This document shows, in pieces, positions 19,463 through 28,274 of a stretch of 64,000 bases of DNA. The notes under the pieces were generated by a model. The model made no database searches, was not told the origin of the DNA, and saw only the letters and a list, made by a program, of their open reading frames with translations. The translations under genes were made by a program, and so were the position numbers. The stretch comes from Chloracidobacterium sp. CP2_5A (GTDB lineage Bacteria; Acidobacteriota; Blastocatellia; Chloracidobacteriales; Chloracidobacteriaceae). Numbering within the stretch: position 1 is the stretch's first letter; each line of letters starts with the position of its first letter. The stretch is from NCBI GenBank assembly GCA_002254845.1, contig NKPT01000002.1, forward strand, positions 1 through 64,000, in the 5' to 3' direction.

Positions 19463-19597
19463 CATGGCGCGCAACGCATGGCGCGCAACGCGCATGGCGC
19501 GCAACGCGCCTTTTCAACGCCCTGCTTTCGCCTTTCGCCCCTGGCCCGCGGTCGGGCGGCTTCGTATCGTTGCACTTGGGGTATCGTTGCACTTGGG
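19463..19597. repeat. Three copies of catggcgcgcaacg and two copies of gtatcgttgcacttggg upstream of pilT
   Basis: Direct reading; 14-mers at 19463, 19477, 19493; 17-mers at 19564 and 19581. Confidence 0.95.
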
Positions 19598-19613
19598 GAG
19601 GGAGTTTGCTCGT

Positions 19614-20861
19614 ATGTCTGCGCCGCACCAACTAAGTCATATCCAGCAAAGCTTCAACCAAGTCCTGCAGATGATGCTGTCGGTATCCGACAAAGTCAGC
19701 GACTTGATTTTCTCGCCTGGACGACCGCCCCAGGTGGAGCTCGTCGGACAGCTCCGGGCCGTCAAGATTCAGGGTCTGGAGCAGCTTACGCCGCAGCATA
19801 CGCATGCCTTCGCGCAGGTGCTTTTGGCGAATAACGCGGCCAACGCCGAAAAGCTGGAGAAGTTTGGGTCGGTGGACTTGTCTTACAGCGTGCCGGGACA
19901 CTCCCGCTTTCGGGTCAATGTGTTCAAGCAGCGCGGGACCGAGGCCATCGTCATGCGGGTGATTCCCAATCGCATCCCGGCGCTAGAGGATCTCGGCCTT
20001 CCGCCACAGCTTCGTCAGGTGGCCGACCTCAAGAATGGCATCGTGCTGGTCACTGGCCCGACCGGAAGCGGCAAGTCATCAACGCTGGCGGCAATCATTA
20101 ACCTCATTAACGAGACCAAGTATTACCACATCGTCACCATCGAGGACCCTATCGAGTTCATTCACCCGCACAAGAACTCCACGATTCACCAGCGCGAGCT
20201 GCACAGCGACACGCCAGATTTCGCGCTGGCGCTGCGGGCGGCGCTGCGGCAGGCCCCTAAAGTCATTTTGGTGGGCGAGATGCGCGACCGGGAAACGATT
20301 GAAATCGCCATGGAGGCCTCTGAAACCGGACACCTTGTGTTTTCCACGCTGCACACGATTGACGCCGCCAAAACCGTGGATCGGATCATCGGGGTCTTTC
20401 CGAAGAGCGAGGAGCATGTTGTTCGCACGCGCCTGGCGCAGTCGTTCCGGTACATTATTTCTCAGCGGCTGATCCCGCGCGCCGATCAGCGCGGGCGAGT
20501 CGCCGTCGTTGAGATTCTGCGCTCGACAATGCGAACCCGCGAATACATTGAAAAAGGCGAAACGGCCGGCAAAACGCTTGTGGATGCCATGCGCGACGGC
20601 GAGATCGAAGGCATGCAGCACTTTGACGGCGTGCTTGAGAAGCTCATCCGCCAGAACGTCATCACGAAGGAAGATGGGCTGGCCTATGCGACGAACCCCG
20701 GCAACCTGATGCTTCAGCTAAGCGACCTGGGTCGCCCTTCCCCGCAGGACGCGACGCCGCCGGGACTGACCGGCGGACACCGCGCGCCAGGCGAGCCGCC
20801 GAAGCCCGCGCCAACGTCCGCCGCCCGCCCCGGCTCCATGCTCGACCTCATTGACCGGTAG
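19614..20861 (+). CDS. pilT: Type IV pilus retraction ATPase PilT-like
   Basis: GPTGSGKSSTLAAIINLINE, IEDPIEFIHPHKNS, HQRELHSDTPDFALALRAALRQAPKVILVGEMRD; start moved to ATG 19614. Confidence 0.92.
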   Translation: MSAPHQLSHIQQSFNQVLQMMLSVSDKVSDLIFSPGRPPQVELVGQLRAVKIQGLEQLTPQHTHAFAQVLLANNAANAEKLEKFGSVDLSYSVPGHSRFRVNVFKQRGTEAIVMRVIPNRIPALEDLGLPPQLRQVADLKNGIVLVTGPTGSGKSSTLAAIINLINETKYYHIVTIEDPIEFIHPHKNSTIHQRELHSDTPDFALALRAALRQAPKVILVGEMRDRETIEIAMEASETGHLVFSTLHTIDAAKTVDRIIGVFPKSEEHVVRTRLAQSFRYIISQRLIPRADQRGRVAVVEILRSTMRTREYIEKGETAGKTLVDAMRDGEIEGMQHFDGVLEKLIRQNVITKEDGLAYATNPGNLMLQLSDLGRPSPQDATPPGLTGGHRAPGEPPKPAPTSAARPGSMLDLIDR

Positions 20862-20988
20862 CGCCCAGGGCGCCGACTTCGGGCGCAGGGCGGTTGTCGC
20901 TTTGACGCGCCCGGTCGGTTGCGTCAGGCGGGAGCGCTTGGCTAATGTTGCGTTACGTAGCTTGCTCTTGATTGGAGGGGAAACTGCC

Positions 20989-21318
20989 ATGGATGCCGCT
21001 TCCAAGGCGTTGGCCGAAGCGTCGCCGCGCTCGTTCGAGGAATTTTTCCCGCTCTACCTCGCCATGCACAGTCACCCCATGACGCGCATTTTCCACTTTA
21101 TCGGGACGGCGCTTCAACTGCCGATCATCATCGCTTGCTTTCTTAGCGGCTGGTGGTGGGGGCTGCTGGCCATTCCGTTCGTTTCATATGGGCTGGCTTG
21201 GTTTTCGCACTTTGTCTTCGAGCGCAATCGCCCGGCGACGTGGACGAGCCCGTGGTATTCGCTCCTGGGCGACTACAAGATGGTTGGACTGATGCTGCGC
21301 GGGCAGCTCTGGCGATAA
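20989..21318 (+). CDS. DUF962 / Mpo1-like membrane protein
   Basis: FEEFFPLYLAMHSHPMTRIFHFIGTAL...HFVFERNRPATW...GDYKM. Confidence 0.85.
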   Translation: MDAASKALAEASPRSFEEFFPLYLAMHSHPMTRIFHFIGTALQLPIIIACFLSGWWWGLLAIPFVSYGLAWFSHFVFERNRPATWTSPWYSLLGDYKMVGLMLRGQLWR

Positions 21319-21384
21319 CGCGCGTGATGTCGCGGCAACCGAAGCTTGACACGGGTGACGCATCGCTTCGTGAGGTCAAGCGTC

Positions 21385-22248
21385 ATGCTGAGTTCCGTTT
21401 GGGGAACGGCGCTTCTACATCTGCTCATTGCAACGAGTCATGGCTTCGTGGGCGCTTGGCTGGCCGTGCGGATGGTGTTTCGTCCGCGCCGCGCCTGGAA
21501 GCTGTTTGGCTGGCGCATCCCCTTCACGCCGGGCATGATTCCGGCGGAACGGGCGGCGTTTCTCAAACGCTTCGCCAACGTGATTGCCGAGCGCGTCCTG
21601 ACGGTTGAAACCATTGCTGACGAGATTATGGCGCTCGGCATTGAGGGCGAGGTTGGCGCGGCGTCGCGGCGCCACTACGCCGAGCAGACCGATAGCGAGG
21701 ACTTTCTTCGCCATCTTGCCCGGCGTATCGTCGAGTTGCTTGCCGATGAGCGCAACGCGGCTGGGATTGGCCGCCGCCTGACCGATGGCTTCGCCAATGT
21801 CGTCATTGAAGAGGCGGGCGCGACCTATGGCTTGGTCGGCCGCCTCATCGCTCGGCGGCTGGTCGAGCTGGGCATGCTCAAGCGCATCGTGACGCTCGCG
21901 CTGGAAGACATTGCGAGCCTTTTGAGCCAAAACGAGCCGGCCCGCGCCGCCATGGTCGAGACCATCGCGACGGTCGGCGGTCATCTGTTTGAAAGCGACG
22001 CCGCGCCGCCGCGTCTGCACCCGTCGGAGGTCACGCCCGTGACCGAGTTTGTGCAATCCCTGGGCCGCCGACTGGATATTGAAGCCTTGTTGCGCTCGCA
22101 GCTTGAACGATTGACTGACCAGATGATTGAAGAGCTGATCTATCGGGCGGCTGGGCGCGAGTTGCGCATGATTGTCCGTTTCGGAGCGCTGGTGGGGCTG
22201 GTCGTCGGCATCGTGCAGGCTGGGCTTTTCCTGTTGACTGAGTCCTGA
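21385..22248 (+). CDS. DUF445 family membrane protein
   Basis: GAWLAVRMVFRPRRAWKLFGWRIPFTPGMIPAERAAFLKRFANVIAERVLT. Confidence 0.85.
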   Translation: MLSSVWGTALLHLLIATSHGFVGAWLAVRMVFRPRRAWKLFGWRIPFTPGMIPAERAAFLKRFANVIAERVLTVETIADEIMALGIEGEVGAASRRHYAEQTDSEDFLRHLARRIVELLADERNAAGIGRRLTDGFANVVIEEAGATYGLVGRLIARRLVELGMLKRIVTLALEDIASLLSQNEPARAAMVETIATVGGHLFESDAAPPRLHPSEVTPVTEFVQSLGRRLDIEALLRSQLERLTDQMIEELIYRAAGRELRMIVRFGALVGLVVGIVQAGLFLLTES

Positions 22249-22273
22249 CCGCGGGCGCCGGCGAAGTCGCCCG

Positions 22274-22323
22274 CCAGGACGCCGGCGGCTTCGCAAGGGA
22301 CGGCGTCCTGGCCGTCCCTTGCG
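22274..22323. terminator. Bidirectional terminator region with two interlocked inverted repeats
   Basis: ccaggacgcc(22274-22283)/ggcgtcctgg(22302-22311) and cgcaagggacgg(22292-22303)/ccgtcccttgcg(22312-22323) between convergent genes. Confidence 0.75.
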
Positions 22324-22348
22324 TCGCTCCGCTTAGGCGGAAGCCGCG

Positions 22349-23812
22349 CTAATCCTCGCCTTGGGCCTTGGTGTAGCCGGCCTCGCCGTCGAACTCCGGC
22401 AACTTCTCAATGTGCATCCAGCGGTACTGCGCCCCGATGCGCTGCGTCAGCTCTAGAATCTGCGCGTCCGTCACCTCGCTCGCCGCATCGCGCCCAATGA
22501 AGCGGCAACGGTAGTGATCAACGCAATCCGTCATCGCGCCGACCGATGGATACACCTTCGTGCCGCGATTGGAAATCATCTTGAGCTTGAGCGCCGCGCC
22601 CTCCGCCAACGCCTCCAGCGCCGGTCCCAACTGCTCCGGCAACTGACTGGTCTCGACGAAAATATCCGCGCCGACAGTGCGTCGAGTCCGCGCCTTCACC
22701 ACATCCGGCGCGGTTGGAAACGTCGGCATCTGAAGCGGCTTGTGGTCGCGCACGCGCCAGCTTTCCGACTTCTTGCCAAGGTTGCCGATAATGGCGTCGG
22801 CGAAGGCGCGCGTGCCGACCGACTTTTCATCGCCCGCAATATCGCGGGTGAGAATGCCTTGCTCCAGCGTGACAAGCAGCGCGTGTTCAATCTTGGCCGC
22901 CGCCTCAAATTCGCCCAAGTGCCGCAGCATCATGACGCCTGACATCAGCACCGCCGTGGGATTGATGACATCCTTGCCGGCGTATTTTGGAGCCGAGCCG
23001 TGTACCGCCTCGAAGATCGCCACTTCGCTGCCAATATTCGCCGATGGCGCGAAGCCCAAGCCGCCAATCAAGCCCGACGTCAGGTCGCTGAGAATATCGC
23101 CGTTCATGTTCGTGGTGACAATGACATCAAATTGCTCGGGCCGCTTCACAAGCTGATGCGCGCAGTTGTCAATAATGATGTGGCTGGCTTCAATGTCGGG
23201 ATATTCTGGCGCCAGGGCCTCGAAGGCGCGCTTGAGCATGCCTTCGGTCTGCTTCATGATGTTGGACTTCGTGGCGCAGTGAACCTTTGTCCGCCCTTCG
23301 GAGCGGGCGAATTCAAACGCCAGCCGGACAATCTTCTCGCAGCCCTTGCGCGAAATAAGCTTCAAGCACTGCGCCACGCCCGGCGTTTGCATGTGCTCAA
23401 TGCCGGCGTAAAGGTCTTCAACGTTTTCACGCACCACGACGAGGTCAAGCCGCCGCCCGGTGAAGGGCGTCGCGACGCCCGGCATCTCGCGCACCGGACG
23501 AATGTTCCCGTAAGTCTCAAACAGCTTGCGCAACGTGACATTGGCGCTCTTTTCGCCGAAGCCGACCGGCGTTTCCAGCGGCCCCTTCAGAACAACGCGG
23601 GTCTTGGCGATGGATTCAATGGTTTCAGGCAGGACGCCCGACGGCACGCCCTGTTGAAAGACGCTTGCCCCGGCGGCGCGCGTTTCCCAGGCCACAGCCG
23701 CCCCGGTCGCTTCAATGATGCGCTGCGTCGCCGTAATGCATTCCGGGCCAATGCCGTCGCCCGGAATCAGCGTGACGAGCTTCTTGCCGTCTTCGGTGAT
23801 GTGAAATTTCAT
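22349..23812 (-). CDS. icd: NADP-dependent isocitrate dehydrogenase (long form with C-terminal extension)
   Basis: LIPGDGIGPECITA; VVRENVEDLYAGIEH; DVINPTAVLMSGVMML. Confidence 0.93.
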   Translation of the reverse strand: MKFHITEDGKKLVTLIPGDGIGPECITATQRIIEATGAAVAWETRAAGASVFQQGVPSGVLPETIESIAKTRVVLKGPLETPVGFGEKSANVTLRKLFETYGNIRPVREMPGVATPFTGRRLDLVVVRENVEDLYAGIEHMQTPGVAQCLKLISRKGCEKIVRLAFEFARSEGRTKVHCATKSNIMKQTEGMLKRAFEALAPEYPDIEASHIIIDNCAHQLVKRPEQFDVIVTTNMNGDILSDLTSGLIGGLGFAPSANIGSEVAIFEAVHGSAPKYAGKDVINPTAVLMSGVMMLRHLGEFEAAAKIEHALLVTLEQGILTRDIAGDEKSVGTRAFADAIIGNLGKKSESWRVRDHKPLQMPTFPTAPDVVKARTRRTVGADIFVETSQLPEQLGPALEALAEGAALKLKMISNRGTKVYPSVGAMTDCVDHYRCRFIGRDAASEVTDAQILELTQRIGAQYRWMHIEKLPEFDGEAGYTKAQGED

Positions 23813-23888
23813 GAGACGATAACCTCGGAAAAAGCGTGCGAAAGCGCACATAATGCAGCGCGAGTCTAGTGCGCCCCGGCGGGATGGT

Positions 23889-23926
23889 CAAGAAATGGCG
23901 CGAGCGGCAAGAAATGGCGCGAGCGG
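23889..23926. repeat. 19-bp perfect tandem duplication (caagaaatggcgcgagcgg x2)
   Basis: Direct reading. Confidence 0.97.
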
Positions 23927-24020
23927 CGCCGGAACGCGCCGGCGGCGGGCCTTGGCACTCCTCGGATTTTTGCTCGCGGACGCGGCGCGCGCCGCGCCAG
24001 GCTGGCCGAGACCCTCGCTT

Positions 24021-24656
24021 TCAACTGACCTGACATTCGGCAAGCGAGCGCCGAACTAGAATCAAGCATCCAGTCGCGGTGTAGCTATGGGCGTGCAGCG
24101 TGCCCGCCTCTGACCGAATGTAATCGCCTGGACCAAGCGTTTCGTCGCCGATGACCAGGTCGCCCTCCAGGACAAGGATCTCTTCCATTTTAAGGTGGCG
24201 GTGCGGCGGCATCGCCATGCCTGGCATCGCCCGCACCAGCGCCAGCACGGTGTCGTCAACTTCGTTTTGGTACAGCGCGCGCGCTAGCCACCCATCTTGG
24301 AGCGGGAACCACCGGGCGCTGTCGGCGCGTGAAATGGCTGAGTAATAAATTGCCTCCGCGGCGTCGCCAGCCGGCGCTGGCCGTGACGGCGACATCGCTC
24401 CCGACTGAACCGCGCTCATCAGCCGCTCGCGCAAATGAGCTGGCGGAGGGGTGGCGGTCGCGCTCAGAACGCGCGCGATGAGGCTGCGGGTTTCCTCTAA
24501 AAGCTCAACGCGCAGGCGCGCATCCTGCGCCATAACCATTTCGAGCCGCCGGCGCTCCTCTTCGCCTAATAAGCCAAGCGCGTAACCAAGCAAGTCTTCC
24601 CAAGGCTGTTCCATATCCGGCGCGTCGTCCTGCTTGAAATTATCATCCATTGTCAT
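24021..24656 (-). CDS. ChrR-like anti-sigma factor with C-terminal cupin
   Basis: ATGA overlap with upstream ECF sigma; cupin PPHRHLKMEEILVLEGDLVIGDETLGPGDYIRSEAGTLHAH; no Cys in the N-terminal anti-sigma region. Confidence 0.8.
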   Translation of the reverse strand: MTMDDNFKQDDAPDMEQPWEDLLGYALGLLGEEERRRLEMVMAQDARLRVELLEETRSLIARVLSATATPPPAHLRERLMSAVQSGAMSPSRPAPAGDAAEAIYYSAISRADSARWFPLQDGWLARALYQNEVDDTVLALVRAMPGMAMPPHRHLKMEEILVLEGDLVIGDETLGPGDYIRSEAGTLHAHSYTATGCLILVRRSLAECQVS

Positions 24657-25300
24657 AGCCATCCCTTCTCCGCTGCCGGCCGCAGCCGGTTTCGCAGGTG
24701 CTGAAGCGCCAGACGGATACGCCCTTTGACCGTCCCTAGCGGGATCGTCAGGCGATCAGCGATTTCCTGATTGGTCAAGCCGCTAAAAAACGTCAGCTCG
24801 ATAACCTGCCGTTGATCCGGCGACAGGGATTGAACCGCCGCTCGGATCATTTCCCCCTGCTGGGCTTCAAGCATGGCGCTTTCCGGATCGCTTTGCGCAA
24901 GCTCAGGCGTCGCCGGCGCGTCAGCCTGAACGTAACGGTCGCTACGGCGCGCCCGAAGGCGGTCAATGGCGCGGCTACGCGCCATCATCAGAAGCCAGGC
25001 AAGGGGGAGTCCGCGCTGGAGGTCATAACTCTTTGCTCGCCGCCAAACTTCAAGGTAAACCGCCATGGTCGCCTCTTCCGTGTCGCTGTCATCGCGGAGA
25101 ATGCGCTTGGCGACGCCAAAAACCTGCCGGGAGGTCGCGTCATACAACTCGCCCAGGGCTTGGTGGTCGCCATCCGCAATGCGACGAATTAAGTTGAGCA
25201 GTCGCGCGTTGTTGTCTCGGTCTCCTGCGAAGCGTTCGTGAGTCACCTTGTTTCGGTCTCCTGCGAATACGGGAGTCAGAGCGAAAGCGATGTGTGTCAC
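24653..25300 (-). CDS. ECF RNA polymerase sigma factor (start either 25300 or GTG 25246)
   Basis: ALGELYDATSRQVFGVAKRIL..AEE-like..LPLAWLLMMARSRAIDRLR; LSPDQRQVIELTFFSGLTNQEIADRLTIPLGTVKGRIRLAL. Confidence 0.93.
   Translation of the reverse strand: MTHIAFALTPVFAGDRNKVTHERFAGDRDNNARLLNLIRRIADGDHQALGELYDATSRQVFGVAKRILRDDSDTEEATMAVYLEVWRRAKSYDLQRGLPLAWLLMMARSRAIDRLRARRSDRYVQADAPATPELAQSDPESAMLEAQQGEMIRAAVQSLSPDQRQVIELTFFSGLTNQEIADRLTIPLGTVKGRIRLALQHLRNRLRPAAEKGWL
25217..25267. repeat. 15-bp direct repeat tcggtctcctgcgaa, 36-bp period, across the sigma-factor translation start region
   Basis: Copies at 25217 and 25253; encodes FAGDR...FAGDR. Confidence 0.9.
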
Positions 25301-25518
25301 CTAGCGCAGACTAGGCAATTTCCCGGTTGTTAGAGCGCAACCTGAAGAGTAACCGCCCGCGACGTTATGCGTCGGGCTCGCGGCTGGCAATTCTCCGTAA
25401 GCTCCCAACGCCGCTGAAGCCGCGCTTGCCGCCGCGCCCGAAGTCTAGCCAGGTTGTCAACGTTAAGAGTCTGGCCGAGCTTTCCTCAATGGTCGCAATC
25501 TACTCAATCCGCAGGCTC

Positions 25519-25548
25519 GCAATACGGGCGGACGCGATACAGGCGGAC
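25519..25548. repeat. Degenerate 15-bp tandem duplication (gcaatacgggcggac/gcgatacaggcggac)
   Basis: 13/15 identity by eye. Confidence 0.8.
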
Positions 25549-25694
25549 GGGGACTGGAGCGCGCCGTGACGGGGAAGCGCCCGACTTGATAACTGGCCTA
25601 GCCTTCGGCGGGCGACTTAGGGACGGGCTGTCAAGCCGTCTCTCCACAGTCAGCGGCCTTGGGAAGGCGCTGTCCTTGGCGATTCGCTCATCGT

Positions 25695-27054
25695 TCAGCC
25701 GTCAGGCGTCGAGGTCTGGCCGCCAAGCAGCGCCTCCAGATGCATATTGGAGAAGGCCTGGATGAGTCTGTTTCGCCGGCCGATGACTTGCGTTTCCTGG
25801 GATGAGGCCGCATCGCTGGCGCCAGTCTCTGGGGTTGTCCGCTCAACGGCGGCGGCGGCGGCGATGAAAAGGCGGATGGCGACGACGCGCCTGGTCCGCC
25901 GCTTCCTGCTGCTTCGCCTGCGCGTAGAGCGTTTCCACATCGGGATGCAATCGCCCTGGCTGGCTTTCGTCAAACAGCGGCTGAAGACGGCCATCGGCAT
26001 GGATGAAGGCCGTCCGCAGCGGCACGGGGCGCTGCGGATGCGCCACGAGCCGGCACTCGACGCCGCGCGTCCACGTGACCCACTCCGCCAGCTCGCGGGC
26101 GTTGCCAACCGTTGCCGACAGCATCAGCAGGCGCGTCGAGGCCGGCGTGTAAATGATCGATTCCTCCCATACGACGCCGCGATGCCGGTCGCCAAGGTAG
26201 TGAACCTCGTCAAACACCACCAGGTTGGGCGCGCTCGCGACGCCATCCCGCGTCATCGCGTCGTAGAGGCCGTTGCGATAAATCTCTGTCGTGGCGATTT
26301 TGAGCGGCGCGTCGGGATTCATGCGCCGGTCGCCTGTGATGAGTCCGACGGCATCGGGGCCGAACTTGCGCCCGAACTCGCGAAACTTGTCATTGGACAG
26401 CGCCTTGAGCGGCGAGGTGTACCACGCCGCGCCGCCGCGCTCCAGCGTCCGGCGAATCGCCTGCTCGGCGATCCAGGTTTTGCCCGATCCGGTCGGCGCG
26501 GCGACCATGACATCCATGCCCTGCTCCGTCACGATGTCCACGGCCGCGAGCTGAAACAGGTCTGGAACGAAGGGCTGCGGGTCGGGCGCGCCGATGCCTT
26601 CCAGCAGCTTGTTGAGCGCCGCCCGGCGGTGCCGCTCAACTTGAAACGCGTGGTAATCCAGATTCGGGCGCGGGCGGCGGCGCTCAATTGCCCGCAACTC
26701 CTCGATGACTGTCGCCGGCCCAATCGTCAGCAGGCTCACCACCTGCTGCGCTGGGATCGGCTGGCCCGGATCCAGCCCCGCCGTCAACAGGCGGAGCAGG
26801 CGCGCCCGCGCCTCCGGGGCGAGTTCCGGCGCCGCTTCCTCCAGCCAGTCGCGGACCTGCTCTGGGGAAAGGCGCGCGACTTCGTAGAGCCGATGCGCCG
26901 TAGACGCATGTTCCCGCGCCTGTTCAATCACTTGGTTGAGCAACGCGGCCCGGTTGCCTGCCTGCCGCGCCGGAGCGCCCAGTACGCTCCGCAAATGCAG
27001 CGCGTCGAGTGTTTCCGCTAGGCGACGCAGTCGCCCTTCAGTCAATTTGAGCAT
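25695..27054 (-). pseudogene. Truncated Ski2-like DEAD/DEVH-box helicase (RecA1 only); reading frame possibly disrupted near 25880-25900
   Basis: APTGSGKTWIAEQAI, TSPLKALSNDKFREF, VFDEVHYLGDRHRG, LLMLSATVGN present in ORF 25843-27054; motifs IV-VI absent; neighbouring frame continues RLFIAAAAAVERTTPETG...HLEALLGGQTSTPDG* to 25695. Confidence 0.6.
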
Positions 27055-27189
27055 CGTGTCCAGCCAAGCCGTTCATCCCTGATTGCGACGCCGGATGGCG
27101 ATGCGGCACTATGTCGCAAGCAACCCTGCAGGCGCAATGCGCGCCCAATCCGTCTTGGAAATTTGCCTTGACCACGCCGCTCGACTCTA

Positions 27190-27222
27190 GGGAGACCACG
27201 ACCATGTTTGGGGAGACCACGA
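27190..27222 (+). repeat. gggagaccacga direct repeat, 21-bp period, each copy followed by or running into an ATG
   Basis: Copies at 27190 and 27211; ATGs at 27204 and 27222. Confidence 0.93.
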
Positions 27223-27479
27223 TGACCGTCCGTTTACGCTGGGCCGCGGGGCTAGGACTCGGACTGGCGGGCTTGCTCGCCGCCGGGTTGGTCAGCGCGG
27301 ATGTCAAATATCGCCTCTACTGCGCCAACGGGAAACTCGAAGTGGACACCCGCACGCCGGAGCAGATGCAGCGGGCGCGCGGGCAGGCCTGCCTGCTGGG
27401 CGAGTTCGACACGCGCGCGCAAGCCGAAGCCGCGGCTGACCGGCGCGGCGGGAGCGGCGCGCCCTGCTCGTGTCCGTAA
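27222..27479 (+). CDS. Small secreted four-cysteine protein, unknown function
   Basis: MTVRLRWAAGLGLGLAGLLAAGLVSADVKYRLYCANGKLEVDTRTPEQMQRARGQACLLGEF...GAPCSCP. Confidence 0.6.
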   Translation: MTVRLRWAAGLGLGLAGLLAAGLVSADVKYRLYCANGKLEVDTRTPEQMQRARGQACLLGEFDTRAQAEAAADRRGGSGAPCSCP

Positions 27480-27484
27480 GGCGG

Positions 27485-28258
27485 CTACGGCGCGGTCAGC
27501 CATTGCCGCGCTTTCTCTGCCTCCGGCGCGCGCGGATACTGCTTCGCCAGCCGCCGGTAGGCCGCCCCATCGTAGCGGTACCGCTTTTGAGCTAGGTCGT
27601 AGCGAAACTTGACGCCCAACCGGTTGTAGCGATCCAGCGCCGGGTCGTTGTCGAAATAGGCCGCTTCGTCAGCGTTGCCGGAGGTCGCCCGTTGGCGAGC
27701 GCGCCGCTCGGCGCGGCGCTGAATGGCTTGCGCCTCCGCGTCGGCCGTTTCGCCGAGCAACAACAAGCTGGCTGGCATCTGCGGCGACTGGCGAAACAGC
27801 GATTCAAACAGCCGACACAGGCGAAGCCGCTCATAACCTCCAGTCTCGGCGCGGGCCAGCGCCAGCAGGCGAGCGGCGTCGCTGGGCTGGCTGGCGCGGG
27901 CCACCGCCCGCTGGTCAAGCCAGCCGCGCGTCCGTCGCGTCACGGCAACGAACAGGTAGGCTCGTCCGTCCGCCGTCCGCGGCCGGCCGAGGACATACAC
28001 GCGCCGTCCAACCCGGAGCCGCTGCTTGAGGTCGCCGTTGGGGCTGGGCGTGACGCGCAGCGCCGCTAATCCGGCGTCGACGACAAAGGCCGCCCGCGCG
28101 CTAGTTCGCGCCGTCCAGCTTGGCTTTTCTTCGGGCGCGTCGGCAGGCGCATCCTCATCCTGCGCTCTGGCGCCGCCGCCCAGGGCGAGCAGCGCGATGA
28201 GTAGCCACAACGCAAGGCGGTATCGGACAGCGACGCTAGCCAGCAACTCTCGATTCAT
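27485..28258 (-). CDS. Secreted protein with SH3-like region and TPR-like C-terminus
   Basis: Signal peptide; AALRVTPSPNGDLKQRLRVGRRVYVLGRPRTADGRAYLFVAVTRRTRGWLDQRAV. Confidence 0.65.
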   Translation of the reverse strand: MNRELLASVAVRYRLALWLLIALLALGGGARAQDEDAPADAPEEKPSWTARTSARAAFVVDAGLAALRVTPSPNGDLKQRLRVGRRVYVLGRPRTADGRAYLFVAVTRRTRGWLDQRAVARASQPSDAARLLALARAETGGYERLRLCRLFESLFRQSPQMPASLLLLGETADAEAQAIQRRAERRARQRATSGNADEAAYFDNDPALDRYNRLGVKFRYDLAQKRYRYDGAAYRRLAKQYPRAPEAEKARQWLTAP

Positions 28259-28274
28259 TGCCCGCGCTCATTCT

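Noticed and set aside
25747-27021. 424-aa plus-strand ORF opposite the helicase
   Set aside because: Antisense shadow of the helicase frame; low-complexity Arg/Ala-rich, no recognisable domain.
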